A DNA stretch of 64,000 nt from Panacagrimonas sp. Its GTDB lineage: Bacteria; Pseudomonadota; Gammaproteobacteria; Nevskiales; Nevskiaceae. This document shows, in pieces, positions 8,456 to 16,155 of this stretch. The stretch is from NCBI RefSeq assembly GCF_020697055.1, contig NZ_JAJFBP010000015.1, positions 62,001 through 126,000 of the forward strand, given 5' to 3'. The translations under genes and the position numbers were made by a program. The notes below the pieces were generated by a model. The model was not told the DNA's origin. It searched no databases and worked only from the letters and a program-made list of their open reading frames with translations. Numbering within the stretch: position 1 is the first letter of the stretch; each line of letters starts with the position of its first letter.

Positions 8456-9346
8456 ATGCCCGACACCGTTCCGGCCCCCGCCGCCCCGGCTTTCGTCGCC
8501 TTCGGCCCCAACCCGACCGGGCGTGATTTCGTCGTCGGCGATATCCACGGCCAGATCGAGATGCTGCAGCGCCTGCTGCGCACCGTCGGCTTCGATCGGC
8601 AATTCGATCGGCTGTTCTCGCTGGGCGACCTGATCGACCGCGGTCCGGGCAGCGAGCAGCTGCTGCGCCTGTTCCACGATGAGCCGGCGTTGTTCTGCAT
8701 CCGCGGCAATCACGAGGAACTGATGCTCGCCTCGCGCTACAACCCGGTCTACCGACGGGTGTGGGAACGCAACGGCGGCGACTGGGCCGATGACCTGGTC
8801 GACGATCAACTCGCCGAACTGACGGCGATGATCGAGCAGATGCCGCTGGTGATCGAACTGGACCTGGGCGATGGTCGTCGCATCGGACTGGTCCACGCCG
8901 AAGTTCCGCCCGGGCTGGACTGGGAGACGGTCAAGCGCGTGCAACCCGGACCCGCCGACCAGGTCGACGATCGCGATTCCAATCTCGAGTCGAGCCTGCT
9001 GTGGGGACGCCGCCGCTTCGGCGCGCTCGAGCAGATGGCGCTCAATCCCGAGGCCGACGGCCTGGACGATGACGAGCGCGAGCACGTGATGCGGATGGTC
9101 ACGCCGGTCGACGGCATCGACCTGGTGATGACCGGGCACACGATCATCCCGGCGCGGCGCCCCGCGCGATCGGGCAACGTGATGTTCCTCGACACCGGCG
9201 CGTACAAGGTCGATGGCCGCCTGACACTGGCCGAGCCGCGCGCCGAGCGCTATTGGCAATGCGATCGCGAAGGCCGCCTGCGCACCGAACCCGACGGCAT
9301 GCCGCTGCCGCACGCGCTGCCCCTTCGCGAGCGCTACATGCGTTGA
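8456..9346 (+). CDS. metallophosphoesterase (PPP-type serine/threonine phosphatase fold)
   Basis: A 296-residue cytosolic phosphoesterase with the dinuclear-metal motifs in order: VGDIHGQ (about residues 26-32), LGDLIDRGP (about 57-65) and RGNHEE (about 82-87). A later VMTGHTIIPA supplies a His. These match the PrpA/PrpB/PPP branch, including diadenosine tetraphosphatase-like proteins. The substrate may be a phosphoprotein or a nucleotide. It probably shares a transcript with the transglutaminase-like gene and is convergent with the azoreductase (7 bases between stops). Confidence 0.87.
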   Translation: MPDTVPAPAAPAFVAFGPNPTGRDFVVGDIHGQIEMLQRLLRTVGFDRQFDRLFSLGDLIDRGPGSEQLLRLFHDEPALFCIRGNHEELMLASRYNPVYRRVWERNGGDWADDLVDDQLAELTAMIEQMPLVIELDLGDGRRIGLVHAEVPPGLDWETVKRVQPGPADQVDDRDSNLESSLLWGRRRFGALEQMALNPEADGLDDDEREHVMRMVTPVDGIDLVMTGHTIIPARRPARSGNVMFLDTGAYKVDGRLTLAEPRAERYWQCDREGRLRTEPDGMPLPHALPLRERYMR

Positions 9347-9353
9347 GACGGAT

Positions 9354-10001
9354 TCAGCCGGCGCGTTCCCAGTTCGCCAGTCTCCGCGCCAGGCCGCGAG
9401 CCTGCTCGCAAGCGGCCTCGCGCGAGCGGCCGTCGGCATCCGGGCCCATCAGCGTCTTCTCGACGATGATCGTGTCCACCATGGTCACGCCGATCGAGCG
9501 CAGCCAGGTTTCCATGTACGGCTTCTGGTGGTCCCAACCTTCGAAGGAACTGCCTGATCCGTAGTCGACGCCGCGCGCGTAGATGCACAGCGCGCGGCGA
9601 TCGGTCAGCAGGCCGTTGAGCCCGCGCTCGTCGAACGTGAAGAGCACGTCCTTCTGAGAGACCACGTCGATCAGGTGCTTGAGCTTGTACGGGATCGACC
9701 AGTTCCAGGCGGGGATGCCGAACAGCAGCAGATCGGCCGCCTTGAAGCGATCGCCGAGCGCGCTGATCCGGCGCCACGCGGCGATTTCGTCGTCGGTGCG
9801 TTCGCGTCCCTCGAGCCCCGCGTACTTGGCCTGCAGCACGGCGCCGTCGAATTCGGGCAGCGGCGTGTTCCACACGTCGAGCACGTCGATGCGCAGCCCC
9901 GGCGCGGTCGCCATCAGCGTGTCGGTGAAGGCGCGTGCCACCTCGATCGACGCCGAGCGCGATTTGCGCGGCGAGGCTTCCACATACAGGACCGACTTCA
10001 T
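9354..10001 (-). CDS. azoR: FMN-dependent NAD(P)H azoreductase/quinone reductase
   Basis: A 215-residue flavodoxin-fold reductase of the AzoR (AcpD) family. The N-terminal SPRKSRSASIEVARAF binds the FMN phosphate. PAWNWSIPYKLKHLIDVVSQ at about residues 96-115 is the diagnostic PxxNxxxPxxLKxxID motif, and YARGVDYGSGSSFEGWDHQ follows. It reduces quinones and azo dyes with two electrons. The ATG at 10001 was chosen because the upstream open frame is repeat DNA and does not resemble protein. Confidence 0.87.
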   Translation of the reverse strand: MKSVLYVEASPRKSRSASIEVARAFTDTLMATAPGLRIDVLDVWNTPLPEFDGAVLQAKYAGLEGRERTDDEIAAWRRISALGDRFKAADLLLFGIPAWNWSIPYKLKHLIDVVSQKDVLFTFDERGLNGLLTDRRALCIYARGVDYGSGSSFEGWDHQKPYMETWLRSIGVTMVDTIIVEKTLMGPDADGRSREAACEQARGLARRLANWERAG

Positions 10002-10052
10002 CGAGGCGAGGCTCCCGGCATGCGCATGACGCCGGACTCTAGGCAGGGTTTG

Positions 10053-10215
10053 CGCCGCCTCGCAAGGCGGCGTGCGGCGGTGTCGCGATGTGCCGCCGGC
10101 GGGACGTTTCCGCCCGACGTCCCAGTGGGCGCCCCGACGGCGGGATGCGCTGGGTGTTCCCGCCCGACGACCGGCCACGCCTCCGGAGGAGGCGGGAACA
10201 CCCGGCGCATCCCGC
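10053..10215. repeat. cluster of three hairpins, including a 25-bp imperfect inverted repeat
   Basis: Between pncB and azoR there are three stem-loops. The first has an 8-bp stem at 10053-10072 (CGCCGCCT/AGGCGGCG). The second has a 7-bp stem at 10101-10123 (GGGACGT/ACGTCCC). The third has 25-bp arms at 10140-10164 and 10191-10215 that pair with a single mismatch around a 26-base loop. There is no coding signal in this 243-base gap. It could end the desaturase-pncB transcript or be a REP/BIME-like mobile element. Confidence 0.75.
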
Positions 10216-10244
10216 TCGCGCCCCAGTCCGGCCTGCGTTGGCAA

Positions 10245-11447
10245 CTACATCACGGCCTGACCGAACACCTGCGCGAGGTATCGCAGGAAGCCCTCGTCGT
10301 CGCACAGCGTCTTGCCCGGCGAGTCGCTGAGCTTGGCCACCGGCGTGCCGTTGCAGCGCGTCAGCTTCATCACGATGTTCAGCGCCTTGGGTCCGAGATC
10401 GTTGGTCAGCCGCGTGCCGATGCCGAAGCCGGTCATCGCGCGGTCGGCGAAGTGCCGCCACAGGTCGATCGCGCGGTCGATGTCCAGTCCGTCGGAAAAC
10501 ACCAGGCGCTTGCTCGCCGGATCGATGCGCAGCGCGCGGTAATGGCGCAGCGCCTTTTCGCCCCACTCCACCGGATCGCCGGAATCGTGGCGTAGTCCGT
10601 CGAAGAGCTTGGCGAAGTACAGGTCGAAGTCGCGCAGGAACGCATCCATGCCGACGACGTCGGTCAGCGCGATGCCCAGATCGCCGCGGTACTCCTGCAC
10701 CCAGGTCTCCAGCGCGGCCTTCTGGAAATGGGACAGGCGCACGCCGGTGGCCTGGTGCAGCTGCAGCCATTCGTGGGCCATGGTCCCGATCGGCGTGATG
10801 CCCAGGTCCATCGCGAGTTTCAGGCAGCTGGTCCCCTTGAAGCATTCGGGCACCTCGTCGCGCAGGCGCCGGGCGACGTGGCGGTGCCACCTGCCGCTGT
10901 AGCGGCGTCGCAGGCCGAATTCGAACAGCTCGAACGGAAAACGGCGCGGCGTTTCGTTTGCCAGCGCGCGCAGTCGCGCGATGCGTCGATCCAGCCGCAC
11001 GTCGCCTTCGGCCGTCGGATCGACGCCGGTGCGTCGTTCGAGCTCGCGAAAGTACAGCTCGTTGACGATCGCCAGCACGTGGATCTCGAAACCCATCACG
11101 TGGATGATCGGACCGCTGGCGACGATCTCGAGCGTGCCGTCGCGGTTCGAGGCCTCGATGAAGCGGCGCTGGAACCGGAACAGGTGCAGGTAGTCGATGA
11201 AATCGGGCTTGAGGAAGCGCAGCCCCGACAGGTAGCGCAGTTCGGCGGCTGTGAAATTCAGGCTGCACAACGCGTCGAGCTGCTCGTTGATCTGGGCCAC
11301 CAGTTCGCCCAGCGGGAACACGGACTGGTTGCGGCAGACGAAGCGGTACTCGGCCTGCGCCGACGGGTAGTGATGCAGCATCGGCTGCCACATCGTCAGC
11401 TTGTAGAGGTCGGTCTCGAGCAGGCTGTCGATCACCGGCGTGTTCAT
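10245..11447 (-). CDS. pncB: nicotinate phosphoribosyltransferase
   Basis: A 400-residue enzyme, the same length as E. coli PncB, that joins nicotinate to PRPP to give nicotinate mononucleotide in NAD salvage. Diagnostic stretches are LLETDLYKLTMWQ at the N-terminus, EFGLRRRYSGRWHRH, GTMAHEWLQ and LRHDSGDPVEW, the PRPP/nicotinate-binding region. Its ATG overlaps the stop of the upstream cysteine hydrolase in an ATGA junction (11444-11447), implying translational coupling with the enzyme that would supply its substrate. Confidence 0.95.
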   Translation of the reverse strand: MNTPVIDSLLETDLYKLTMWQPMLHHYPSAQAEYRFVCRNQSVFPLGELVAQINEQLDALCSLNFTAAELRYLSGLRFLKPDFIDYLHLFRFQRRFIEASNRDGTLEIVASGPIIHVMGFEIHVLAIVNELYFRELERRTGVDPTAEGDVRLDRRIARLRALANETPRRFPFELFEFGLRRRYSGRWHRHVARRLRDEVPECFKGTSCLKLAMDLGITPIGTMAHEWLQLHQATGVRLSHFQKAALETWVQEYRGDLGIALTDVVGMDAFLRDFDLYFAKLFDGLRHDSGDPVEWGEKALRHYRALRIDPASKRLVFSDGLDIDRAIDLWRHFADRAMTGFGIGTRLTNDLGPKALNIVMKLTRCNGTPVAKLSDSPGKTLCDDEGFLRYLAQVFGQAVM

Positions 11448-12235
11448 GGCGCGCACTGCGCGAGCGTGCACAGCGTGGCGCCCTGGGCCGCCAGCTCGCG
11501 GAGGAAGGCCTGCCCCTGCGACTCGAAACCGCCGACCGGACTCATCGCGTCGGTGAGCAGCGTCAGGCTCGATGCGTTCTTCGTCTCGGTGACGAGGTCC
11601 TCGACGGTCGCCCTGACGCAATGGCTCAGCGCTTCGCCTGCCACGAGCGTGCGCGCCGAGCCCGCGACCGAGGCGACCAGGTCGGCATTGGTGCCCGTCG
11701 CTGGGTCGCGCGGATCGATCACCTCGGCACGCACCGCCGAGTAGTGCTCGGTGAAGCGGTTCTGCCCCTTGAGCACGCGCCGCGCCGGCGTACCCGTGCG
11801 CGTCTCCCAGGCGTTGATGGCGCGCAGCACCGCCGGATGGATCGCGTGGCCCGGCGAGCCGATCTGGCAATGCACCGGCCAGATCATGTGACCGAAGCGC
11901 TTGCCGGCCTCGAGCGCACGCAGGTAGCCACGCACGTATTCCCGATGCTCGGCTTGTGCGACGTCGATCCGCCCCTGCTCGACGTCGTCGAGCGACACCG
12001 GCGTGAACGGCGCGGGCCTAGACCCGTCGGCCAGGCGCCAGAACACCGGGTGGCCGATGTCGTGCAATTCGTGCGTGTCGAGCGTGACCGTGATGCGGTC
12101 GATGCGCGTGTCGCCGGCATCGATGAAGGCGGCGAGCCGCTCCATGTCCGCGTTCGCGCCCCGCACCGGCAACGTCGAACCGTCCAGGTCCATGAAATCG
12201 ACCTGCGGATCGATGATCAGCAGGTGCGTGCTCAT
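11444..12235 (-). CDS. isochorismatase-family cysteine hydrolase, likely nicotinamidase
   Basis: A 263-residue hydrolase expected to convert nicotinamide to nicotinate plus ammonia. The triad is visible as Asp9 (LLIIDPQVDF), Lys156 (RVLKGQNRF) and Cys206 (VAGEALSHCV). Asp53, His55 and His62 in TLDTHELHDIGH match the metal-binding site of nicotinamidases. The function is supported by coupling to pncB: start and stop codons overlap by four bases on both sides (ATGA with the upstream desaturase at 12232-12235 and with pncB at 11444-11447). It is somewhat longer than typical PncA (about 200-210 residues). Confidence 0.87.
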   Translation of the reverse strand: MSTHLLIIDPQVDFMDLDGSTLPVRGANADMERLAAFIDAGDTRIDRITVTLDTHELHDIGHPVFWRLADGSRPAPFTPVSLDDVEQGRIDVAQAEHREYVRGYLRALEAGKRFGHMIWPVHCQIGSPGHAIHPAVLRAINAWETRTGTPARRVLKGQNRFTEHYSAVRAEVIDPRDPATGTNADLVASVAGSARTLVAGEALSHCVRATVEDLVTETKNASSLTLLTDAMSPVGGFESQGQAFLRELAAQGATLCTLAQCAP

Positions 12236-13149
12236 GCCCCTGGCGACGCGGCCGACGACGCCGGATAGATCGTCGGCCGGATCGCCGCGCCGTGCTGGAC
12301 CGCGAGATCGCGTCGACGCAGCTCGGGTTCGATCAGCTTCCAGACCCTGGCGTTGTTGTAGAACGGCGTGCCCGGATAGAGGTGGTGGATCAGGTGCACG
12401 TGGTGGTTCTGCAGCAGCGGCGCCATCAGCCATTCCATGCCCAGGCGCACGGTCGTGGCCTTGGTGAAGTTCTCCTCCTGCGTGGTGTCGTGCGGGACGT
12501 GCGGCAGCCAGAAGAAGCTGAAGCCGAGCGACAGGAAGATGATCCGCGACGGCAGGAACCACAGCATCAGCACTTCCCATCCGTGACCGAGCCACGTCAG
12601 TACGATCACCGCCGCCACGGTGAGCGCGCCCATCACGATGGACGTCGGCAGGTACTTGGCGGAGATCTTGTCGCCGAAGCGCAGCGCATGGACCAGGTAG
12701 AGGAAGTCGATGACGACCCAGCGTGCCGGCAGCGTCCACCACGCGCCGTGCAGGATGTAGTCCGGGTCCTTGGCGCCGCTGGTGAACCGATGGTGCAGTG
12801 AGTGTCCCCACCGGAACAGGCGCAGGTCGACATAGGGCGCGATCATCAGCACCGCGGTCTGGCCGACCACGTCGTTGAACCGCGCATGGGTGCTGATGTT
12901 CCGATGCAGCGAGTCGTGGATGATCGTGAACGTCAGATATCCGGCGGTGCTGTTCACGACCATGCCGAGCCACAACGGAATCACGCCCTGCACCGCCAGC
13001 ACGGTGGAACCGAAATAGATCGCGGTCATCGCCACCCACGTGAACAGCGTGGGCCAGGCCACCGTCGGGGCCGTGGTCAGGGACCTGAGGCGGGCCTGCC
13101 GCGAGGGATCCAGGCTCGCCGCGATGATGGAGGGAACATGGGCGGTCAC
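12232..13149 (-). CDS. membrane fatty acid desaturase/hydroxylase family protein
   Basis: A 305-residue integral membrane diiron enzyme of the fatty acid desaturase superfamily. The histidine boxes are HDSLH (about residues 99-103), HSLHH (about 138-142) and QNHHVHLIHHLYP (about 255-267). Hydrophobic helices flank the boxes. The compact size and QNHHVHLIHH box resemble beta-carotene hydroxylase/DesC-like proteins. The substrate (fatty acyl, sterol or carotenoid) is not determined. It is the first gene of a tightly coupled three-gene unit with the nicotinamidase and pncB, an unusual partnership. Confidence 0.85.
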   Translation of the reverse strand: MTAHVPSIIAASLDPSRQARLRSLTTAPTVAWPTLFTWVAMTAIYFGSTVLAVQGVIPLWLGMVVNSTAGYLTFTIIHDSLHRNISTHARFNDVVGQTAVLMIAPYVDLRLFRWGHSLHHRFTSGAKDPDYILHGAWWTLPARWVVIDFLYLVHALRFGDKISAKYLPTSIVMGALTVAAVIVLTWLGHGWEVLMLWFLPSRIIFLSLGFSFFWLPHVPHDTTQEENFTKATTVRLGMEWLMAPLLQNHHVHLIHHLYPGTPFYNNARVWKLIEPELRRRDLAVQHGAAIRPTIYPASSAASPGA

Positions 13150-13192
13150 GACGATGCGTCTCCCGATCCGTTTCGATGTTCGTCGAGGCCGA

Positions 13193-13633
13193 TCATAGCG
13201 TCCCGGTTCCGCGCGACGGCTCGAGATGCCCCTTGCCGGGAACGTAATTGGCCTCGATGCGGATCCCGTCCGGATCCTCGAACAGCACCGAGTAGTAGCC
13301 CGGCGCCCACGCGCCCTCCTGGGGCGCGCGGATGATCCGGGCCTGCAGGCCCAGCGCCATGGCGTAGATGGCGTCGACGTCCTCGCGACTGCGGGCGCGG
13401 AAACAGAAGTGGTGCAGGCCAGGCTGGCCCTGCTCGAACGGCCGCGTCGCGCCGCCGGATCTTGACGGCGAGATCGCGATGCCGGTGCGACCGCCGATGC
13501 AGTAGAAATAGTCGGGCGTGTCGCGCAGCACCACCATCTCGAGCGACGTCAGCAGCGGGCGGTAGAAACGCACCGATCGTTCCATGTCCGAGACGCTCAA
13601 CTGGATGTGCGCGATTCCGTTGATGCTGGCCAT
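13193..13633 (-). CDS. VOC superfamily (glyoxalase/extradiol dioxygenase fold) protein
   Basis: A 146-residue single VOC domain. INGIAHIQLSVSDMERSVRFYRPLL is the first beta-alpha unit with the metal His; LHHFCFRARSREDVDAI contains the second-half His; VLFEDPDGIRIEANYVPG ends with the metal Glu. The family covers lactoylglutathione lyases, epimerases and ring-cleaving dioxygenases, and the specific reaction is not assigned. It lies 43 bases upstream of the desaturase gene on the same strand and could share its transcript. Confidence 0.85.
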   Translation of the reverse strand: MASINGIAHIQLSVSDMERSVRFYRPLLTSLEMVVLRDTPDYFYCIGGRTGIAISPSRSGGATRPFEQGQPGLHHFCFRARSREDVDAIYAMALGLQARIIRAPQEGAWAPGYYSVLFEDPDGIRIEANYVPGKGHLEPSRGTGTL

Positions 13634-13656
13634 GGGCGGGCCCTCGGCGTGCGATG

Positions 13657-13733
13657 TGGCGCGCCCGGCAGGAGTCGAACCTGCGACCCTCGGCTTAGAA
13701 GGCCGATGCTCTATCCAACTGAGCTACGGGCGC
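13657..13733 (-). tRNA. tRNA-Arg, anticodon TCT, CCA encoded
   Basis: Read on the minus strand, the acceptor stem GCGCCCG (13733-13727) pairs with CGGGCGC, followed by discriminator G and an encoded CCA. The D arm AGCTCAGTTGGATAGAGC, anticodon arm CGGCCTTCTAAGCCG (anticodon TCT) and T arm with GGTTCGACTCC are all canonical. It would decode AGA, a rare codon in this GC-rich genome. Confidence 0.96.
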
Positions 13734-13791
13734 GTGGCGCGCATCTTAGGCGATGCGCCACGTCCCTCGCCCTTGCCTGGGACGCAACCGC

Positions 13792-14133
13792 TCAGACCAT
13801 GCGGTGCGACGACCCCGTGGCCGCGTCCTTCGGCAGACCGGATCCGGGCAGATCGTCGGCCGCATCCGCGTCGATCTCGATCGACGTCGGTGGCGTCTGC
13901 GGACCGAGGCGTACGCCCAGCGACATGCACAGCGCCATGACCTCGCCGAACGACACGCTGCAGGCGCCCCGTTCGATGCGCTCGACCGCATCCGGCGACA
14001 GGCCTGCGCGTCCCGCCTGTCGCCGGACGGTGTTCCCGCGGTGGACCCGCGCCGCCTTGAGCGTGGCGCCGAGCGTGCGCAGACCGGCATTGATCGAGCC
14101 GACGGGAGCCGCGAGCGTGAAGGGGTAGTTCAT
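13792..14133 (-). CDS. small XRE-type helix-turn-helix regulator
   Basis: A 113-residue protein with one Cro/CI-like helix-turn-helix at about residues 23-75: LGATLKAARVHRGNTVRRQAG, then LSPDAVERIERGACSVSFGEVMALC. The C-terminal third is acidic and low-complexity, rich in Asp/Ala. The target is unknown. It precedes tRNA-Arg on the same strand and follows a small membrane-protein gene after a 55-base gap. Confidence 0.72.
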   Translation of the reverse strand: MNYPFTLAAPVGSINAGLRTLGATLKAARVHRGNTVRRQAGRAGLSPDAVERIERGACSVSFGEVMALCMSLGVRLGPQTPPTSIEIDADAADDLPGSGLPKDAATGSSHRMV

Positions 14134-14188
14134 GGCGAGGACCTGCGATCGGAGTGAAGAGGTGGGAGCGGCGCGATGTGGTTCGTCG

Positions 14189-14746
14189 TCACGCGGCCGG
14201 TTCGGGCGGCGTGAAGATCAGGTCGACCAGCCACGCCCATCCCGGACGGGTCGAGGTCTGGCTCGTGGAGGAGTGCGCATCGATGACGCCGTCGCGTGCG
14301 ACCGGCGCCGCCTCCGCATCGGCCGCGGCCGCCGCGGCCACCTTCAATGCCGGCAGGCTCGAAGCGGACCAATCGGCGAATCGGACCGCCGATCCCGCGC
14401 GCGAGGTCTCGGTCGCGGCCGCGTGCGTCGCCTCCGGATGCCACACGGTCTGGTAGACGAGCATCGCCACGCAGCACGCGACGGCGCCGACGGTCAGTCG
14501 ACGCAAGCCGCCCGCACGCTCCCGATCGGAGCGCGCCTGCCTGATCGAACGGCGGATCGCGTGGCGCGCGCGGATCGACCACCGGCGCAATCGCAGCGTC
14601 GGATACAACGCGTGTGCGATGACGACGGTGAACATGCCAACGCAGATGATCCACCCGAACACCGTCATCGGCGCGACGAGCTGTATCGCGAGCGCGACGA
14701 TCACGCCTATCGATAACGCGACTGCCCAGACGATTGCGGTGTGCAT
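14189..14746 (-). CDS. hypothetical membrane protein
   Basis: A 185-residue protein I do not recognise. Two hydrophobic helices occur at about residues 1-50 (AIVWAVALSIGVIVALAIQL and TVFGWIICVGMFTVVIAHAL). A basic, arginine-rich loop follows (RLRRWSIRARHAIRRSIRQ), then a third helix (LTVGAVACCVAMLVYQTVW) and a C-terminal Ala/Ser-rich tail. GGAGGG five bases before the ATG at 14746 fixes the start. It is probably an inner-membrane protein. Confidence 0.6.
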   Translation of the reverse strand: MHTAIVWAVALSIGVIVALAIQLVAPMTVFGWIICVGMFTVVIAHALYPTLRLRRWSIRARHAIRRSIRQARSDRERAGGLRRLTVGAVACCVAMLVYQTVWHPEATHAAATETSRAGSAVRFADWSASSLPALKVAAAAAADAEAAPVARDGVIDAHSSTSQTSTRPGWAWLVDLIFTPPEPAA

Positions 14747-14869
14747 GACGCCCTCCGGTACGAGCGGAGAGCGAATTACGTGCCCGGGCGTTGGGAGATC
14801 GTGACGCGCGAAAATCTGCGGGAAACACGCACTGCATGGCCTGCCTGCGCACTGCGTCGTCGTGCGCAA

Positions 14870-15033
14870 TGTGCAATCTGCGATCTCGCAGTCGGGACGA
14901 ACGGGGCGCCGTGCTGCGCTGGGATGGCGCGCTCGAACGGCGCATCGGCGTTAGGCATCAGGCGTTAGGCGGCCGCAGAGAATCTCGCCCCGCGCATTCA
15001 GGACCTCCCGTGCAACCCCGAGCCGCTTTCACG
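14870..15033. other. gap with a short TTAGGC repeat
   Basis: I see no convincing gene here. At 14948-14971 the sequence GGCGTTAGGCATCAGGCGTTAGGC belongs to the CCTAACGCCTAAC repeat family also present at 26827-26890 and 61854-61921. Confidence 0.5.
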
Positions 15034-15390
15034 TCACGGTCTGGGCCTCGACAGCTTTGCCGCCGGACGGTCCAGGCGGTACGCGACGCCCTGCGGTCGC
15101 AGCCGCCGCCGGGTGCGCCATCGGCTGATCGCTTCGACGATCGACGCCCACCATCGGCGTTCCATGCTGCGCTGGCGCGCAAGCTGCGCCACCGGCAGCA
15201 GCAGCACCCAGTTCCCCGAGACGCCCCAGTGCCAGCGGCTTTCGCACGACTCGCAGTGATAGGCGCTCGCGGATCCCGCGCCGCTGCCCGACATCCGGTT
15301 GCCGGGTAGCGCGAGCGGACGCAGGTGCGTCGGCCGCACCAGGCGCACGGGCGCCGCCGCAAGGCATTTGCACGCGTCGCAAATCTGCAT
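15034..15390 (-). CDS. small hypothetical protein with two CxxC pairs
   Basis: A 118-residue basic protein I do not recognise. MQICDACKC at the N-terminus and YHCESCESRWHWGVSG at about residues 44-59 give two CxxC knuckles, consistent with a zinc ribbon. The C-terminal half is arginine-rich with one hydrophobic patch (NWVLLLPVAQLA). The coding assignment is moderate, supported by the cysteine spacing and the isolated ATG; overlapping frames look like shadows. Confidence 0.45.
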   Translation of the reverse strand: MQICDACKCLAAAPVRLVRPTHLRPLALPGNRMSGSGAGSASAYHCESCESRWHWGVSGNWVLLLPVAQLARQRSMERRWWASIVEAISRWRTRRRLRPQGVAYRLDRPAAKLSRPRP

Positions 15391-15731
15391 CGGATTCCCT
15401 GTTCCCCGCCGCTGAGCTGGGATGAAGTCGTTCTTGATTTGTGGCGACTGTTGCCTGCCGATACGTCGGCGTCAATCAGGGTGTCGACGACACCACAGCG
15501 GCGCGATGACCTGAGGATGGCCTCATGTGGTGTGGCGGATCGCGCACATCAAAAGAGGCCATGTGGACGTCGCGTCGCAGGCGCTCTTGTTGGAGTGGTG
15601 CAGCCCAGGCAGCACACGGCAAGCCTCGGTCCCGTTCGAGCGTTCGAACGCAAAAAGTATTCGGGTGCGAATTCGGGACAGCGCGCGTTCATCGACCGTA
15701 CCTAGCGTCGATCACTCGCCGCAAAAAAATC
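15391..15731. other. 341-base intergenic region, no gene recognised
   Basis: This stretch separates the minus-strand zinc-ribbon-like ORF from the plus-strand small membrane ORFs and has lower GC than its surroundings. It has short palindromes such as GTTCGAGCGTTCGAAC near 15640 but no tRNA, terminator or repeat copy that I can support. It presumably carries promoters for the flanking divergent genes. Confidence 0.4.
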
Positions 15732-15884
15732 ATGCGCATGAAAGACGATTCCATTCGCGATGTCGCCAAGCCGCGCGAACGAAGCACAGAAAACCCTTGG
15801 GCGTCCTGGGTGGTGCTCGTGCTGGGCACGCTGGTCGCGGTCGGCGCGTCGATCTCCTTCATCTGGGACGTCGCCAGCCAATAG
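15732..15884 (+). CDS. small single-helix membrane protein
   Basis: A 50-residue protein with a charged N-terminal half and one strong transmembrane helix at about residues 24-46 (ASWVVLVLGTLVAVGASISF). No family is recognised. The start may be the ATG at 15732 or the one at 15738. A further small membrane-protein gene follows on the same strand, so both may form a stress- or envelope-related micro-operon; that is inference. Confidence 0.5.
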   Translation: MRMKDDSIRDVAKPRERSTENPWASWVVLVLGTLVAVGASISFIWDVASQ

Positions 15885-15946
15885 CCACGGGGTTTCCGGG
15901 CACGTCGATTGCCGCTCCGGCGAGGATCCACAAACCGGAGTTGACG

Positions 15947-16111
15947 ATGAACATGCTGGTCTACCTCATTGGCGCCATCCTCGTGATCGCCGCGCTGGCC
16001 TACGGCGCCTCCGCGCTGGGCATGCAGGCGTTCTGGATCGGCATCGGCGCGGCGGTGCTGCTCGGCCTGTGCATCATGACCGCCGTGAGCAAGACGCAGC
16101 GCAAGGAATAG
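15947..16111 (+). CDS. small two-helix membrane protein
   Basis: A 54-residue, almost entirely hydrophobic protein: helix one at about residues 3-23 (MLVYLIGAILVIAALAYGAS) and helix two at about 27-46 (QAFWIGIGAAVLLGLCIM), with a short basic tail ending KTQRKE. A CCGGAG ribosome-binding site lies upstream. It is not recognised; similar tiny proteins are common in proteobacterial envelopes. Confidence 0.6.
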   Translation: MNMLVYLIGAILVIAALAYGASALGMQAFWIGIGAAVLLGLCIMTAVSKTQRKE

Positions 16112-16155
16112 CGGTCCCACCGCGCCGCTGGAACGCGGGTGGGACCTCCCGGTTT

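Noticed and set aside
13607..14128. 173-codon plus-strand ORF starting at the minus-strand tRNA
   Set aside because: Its N-terminal part is the antisense of tRNA-Arg(TCT) and the remainder is Arg/Ser-rich shadow of the XRE regulator gene.
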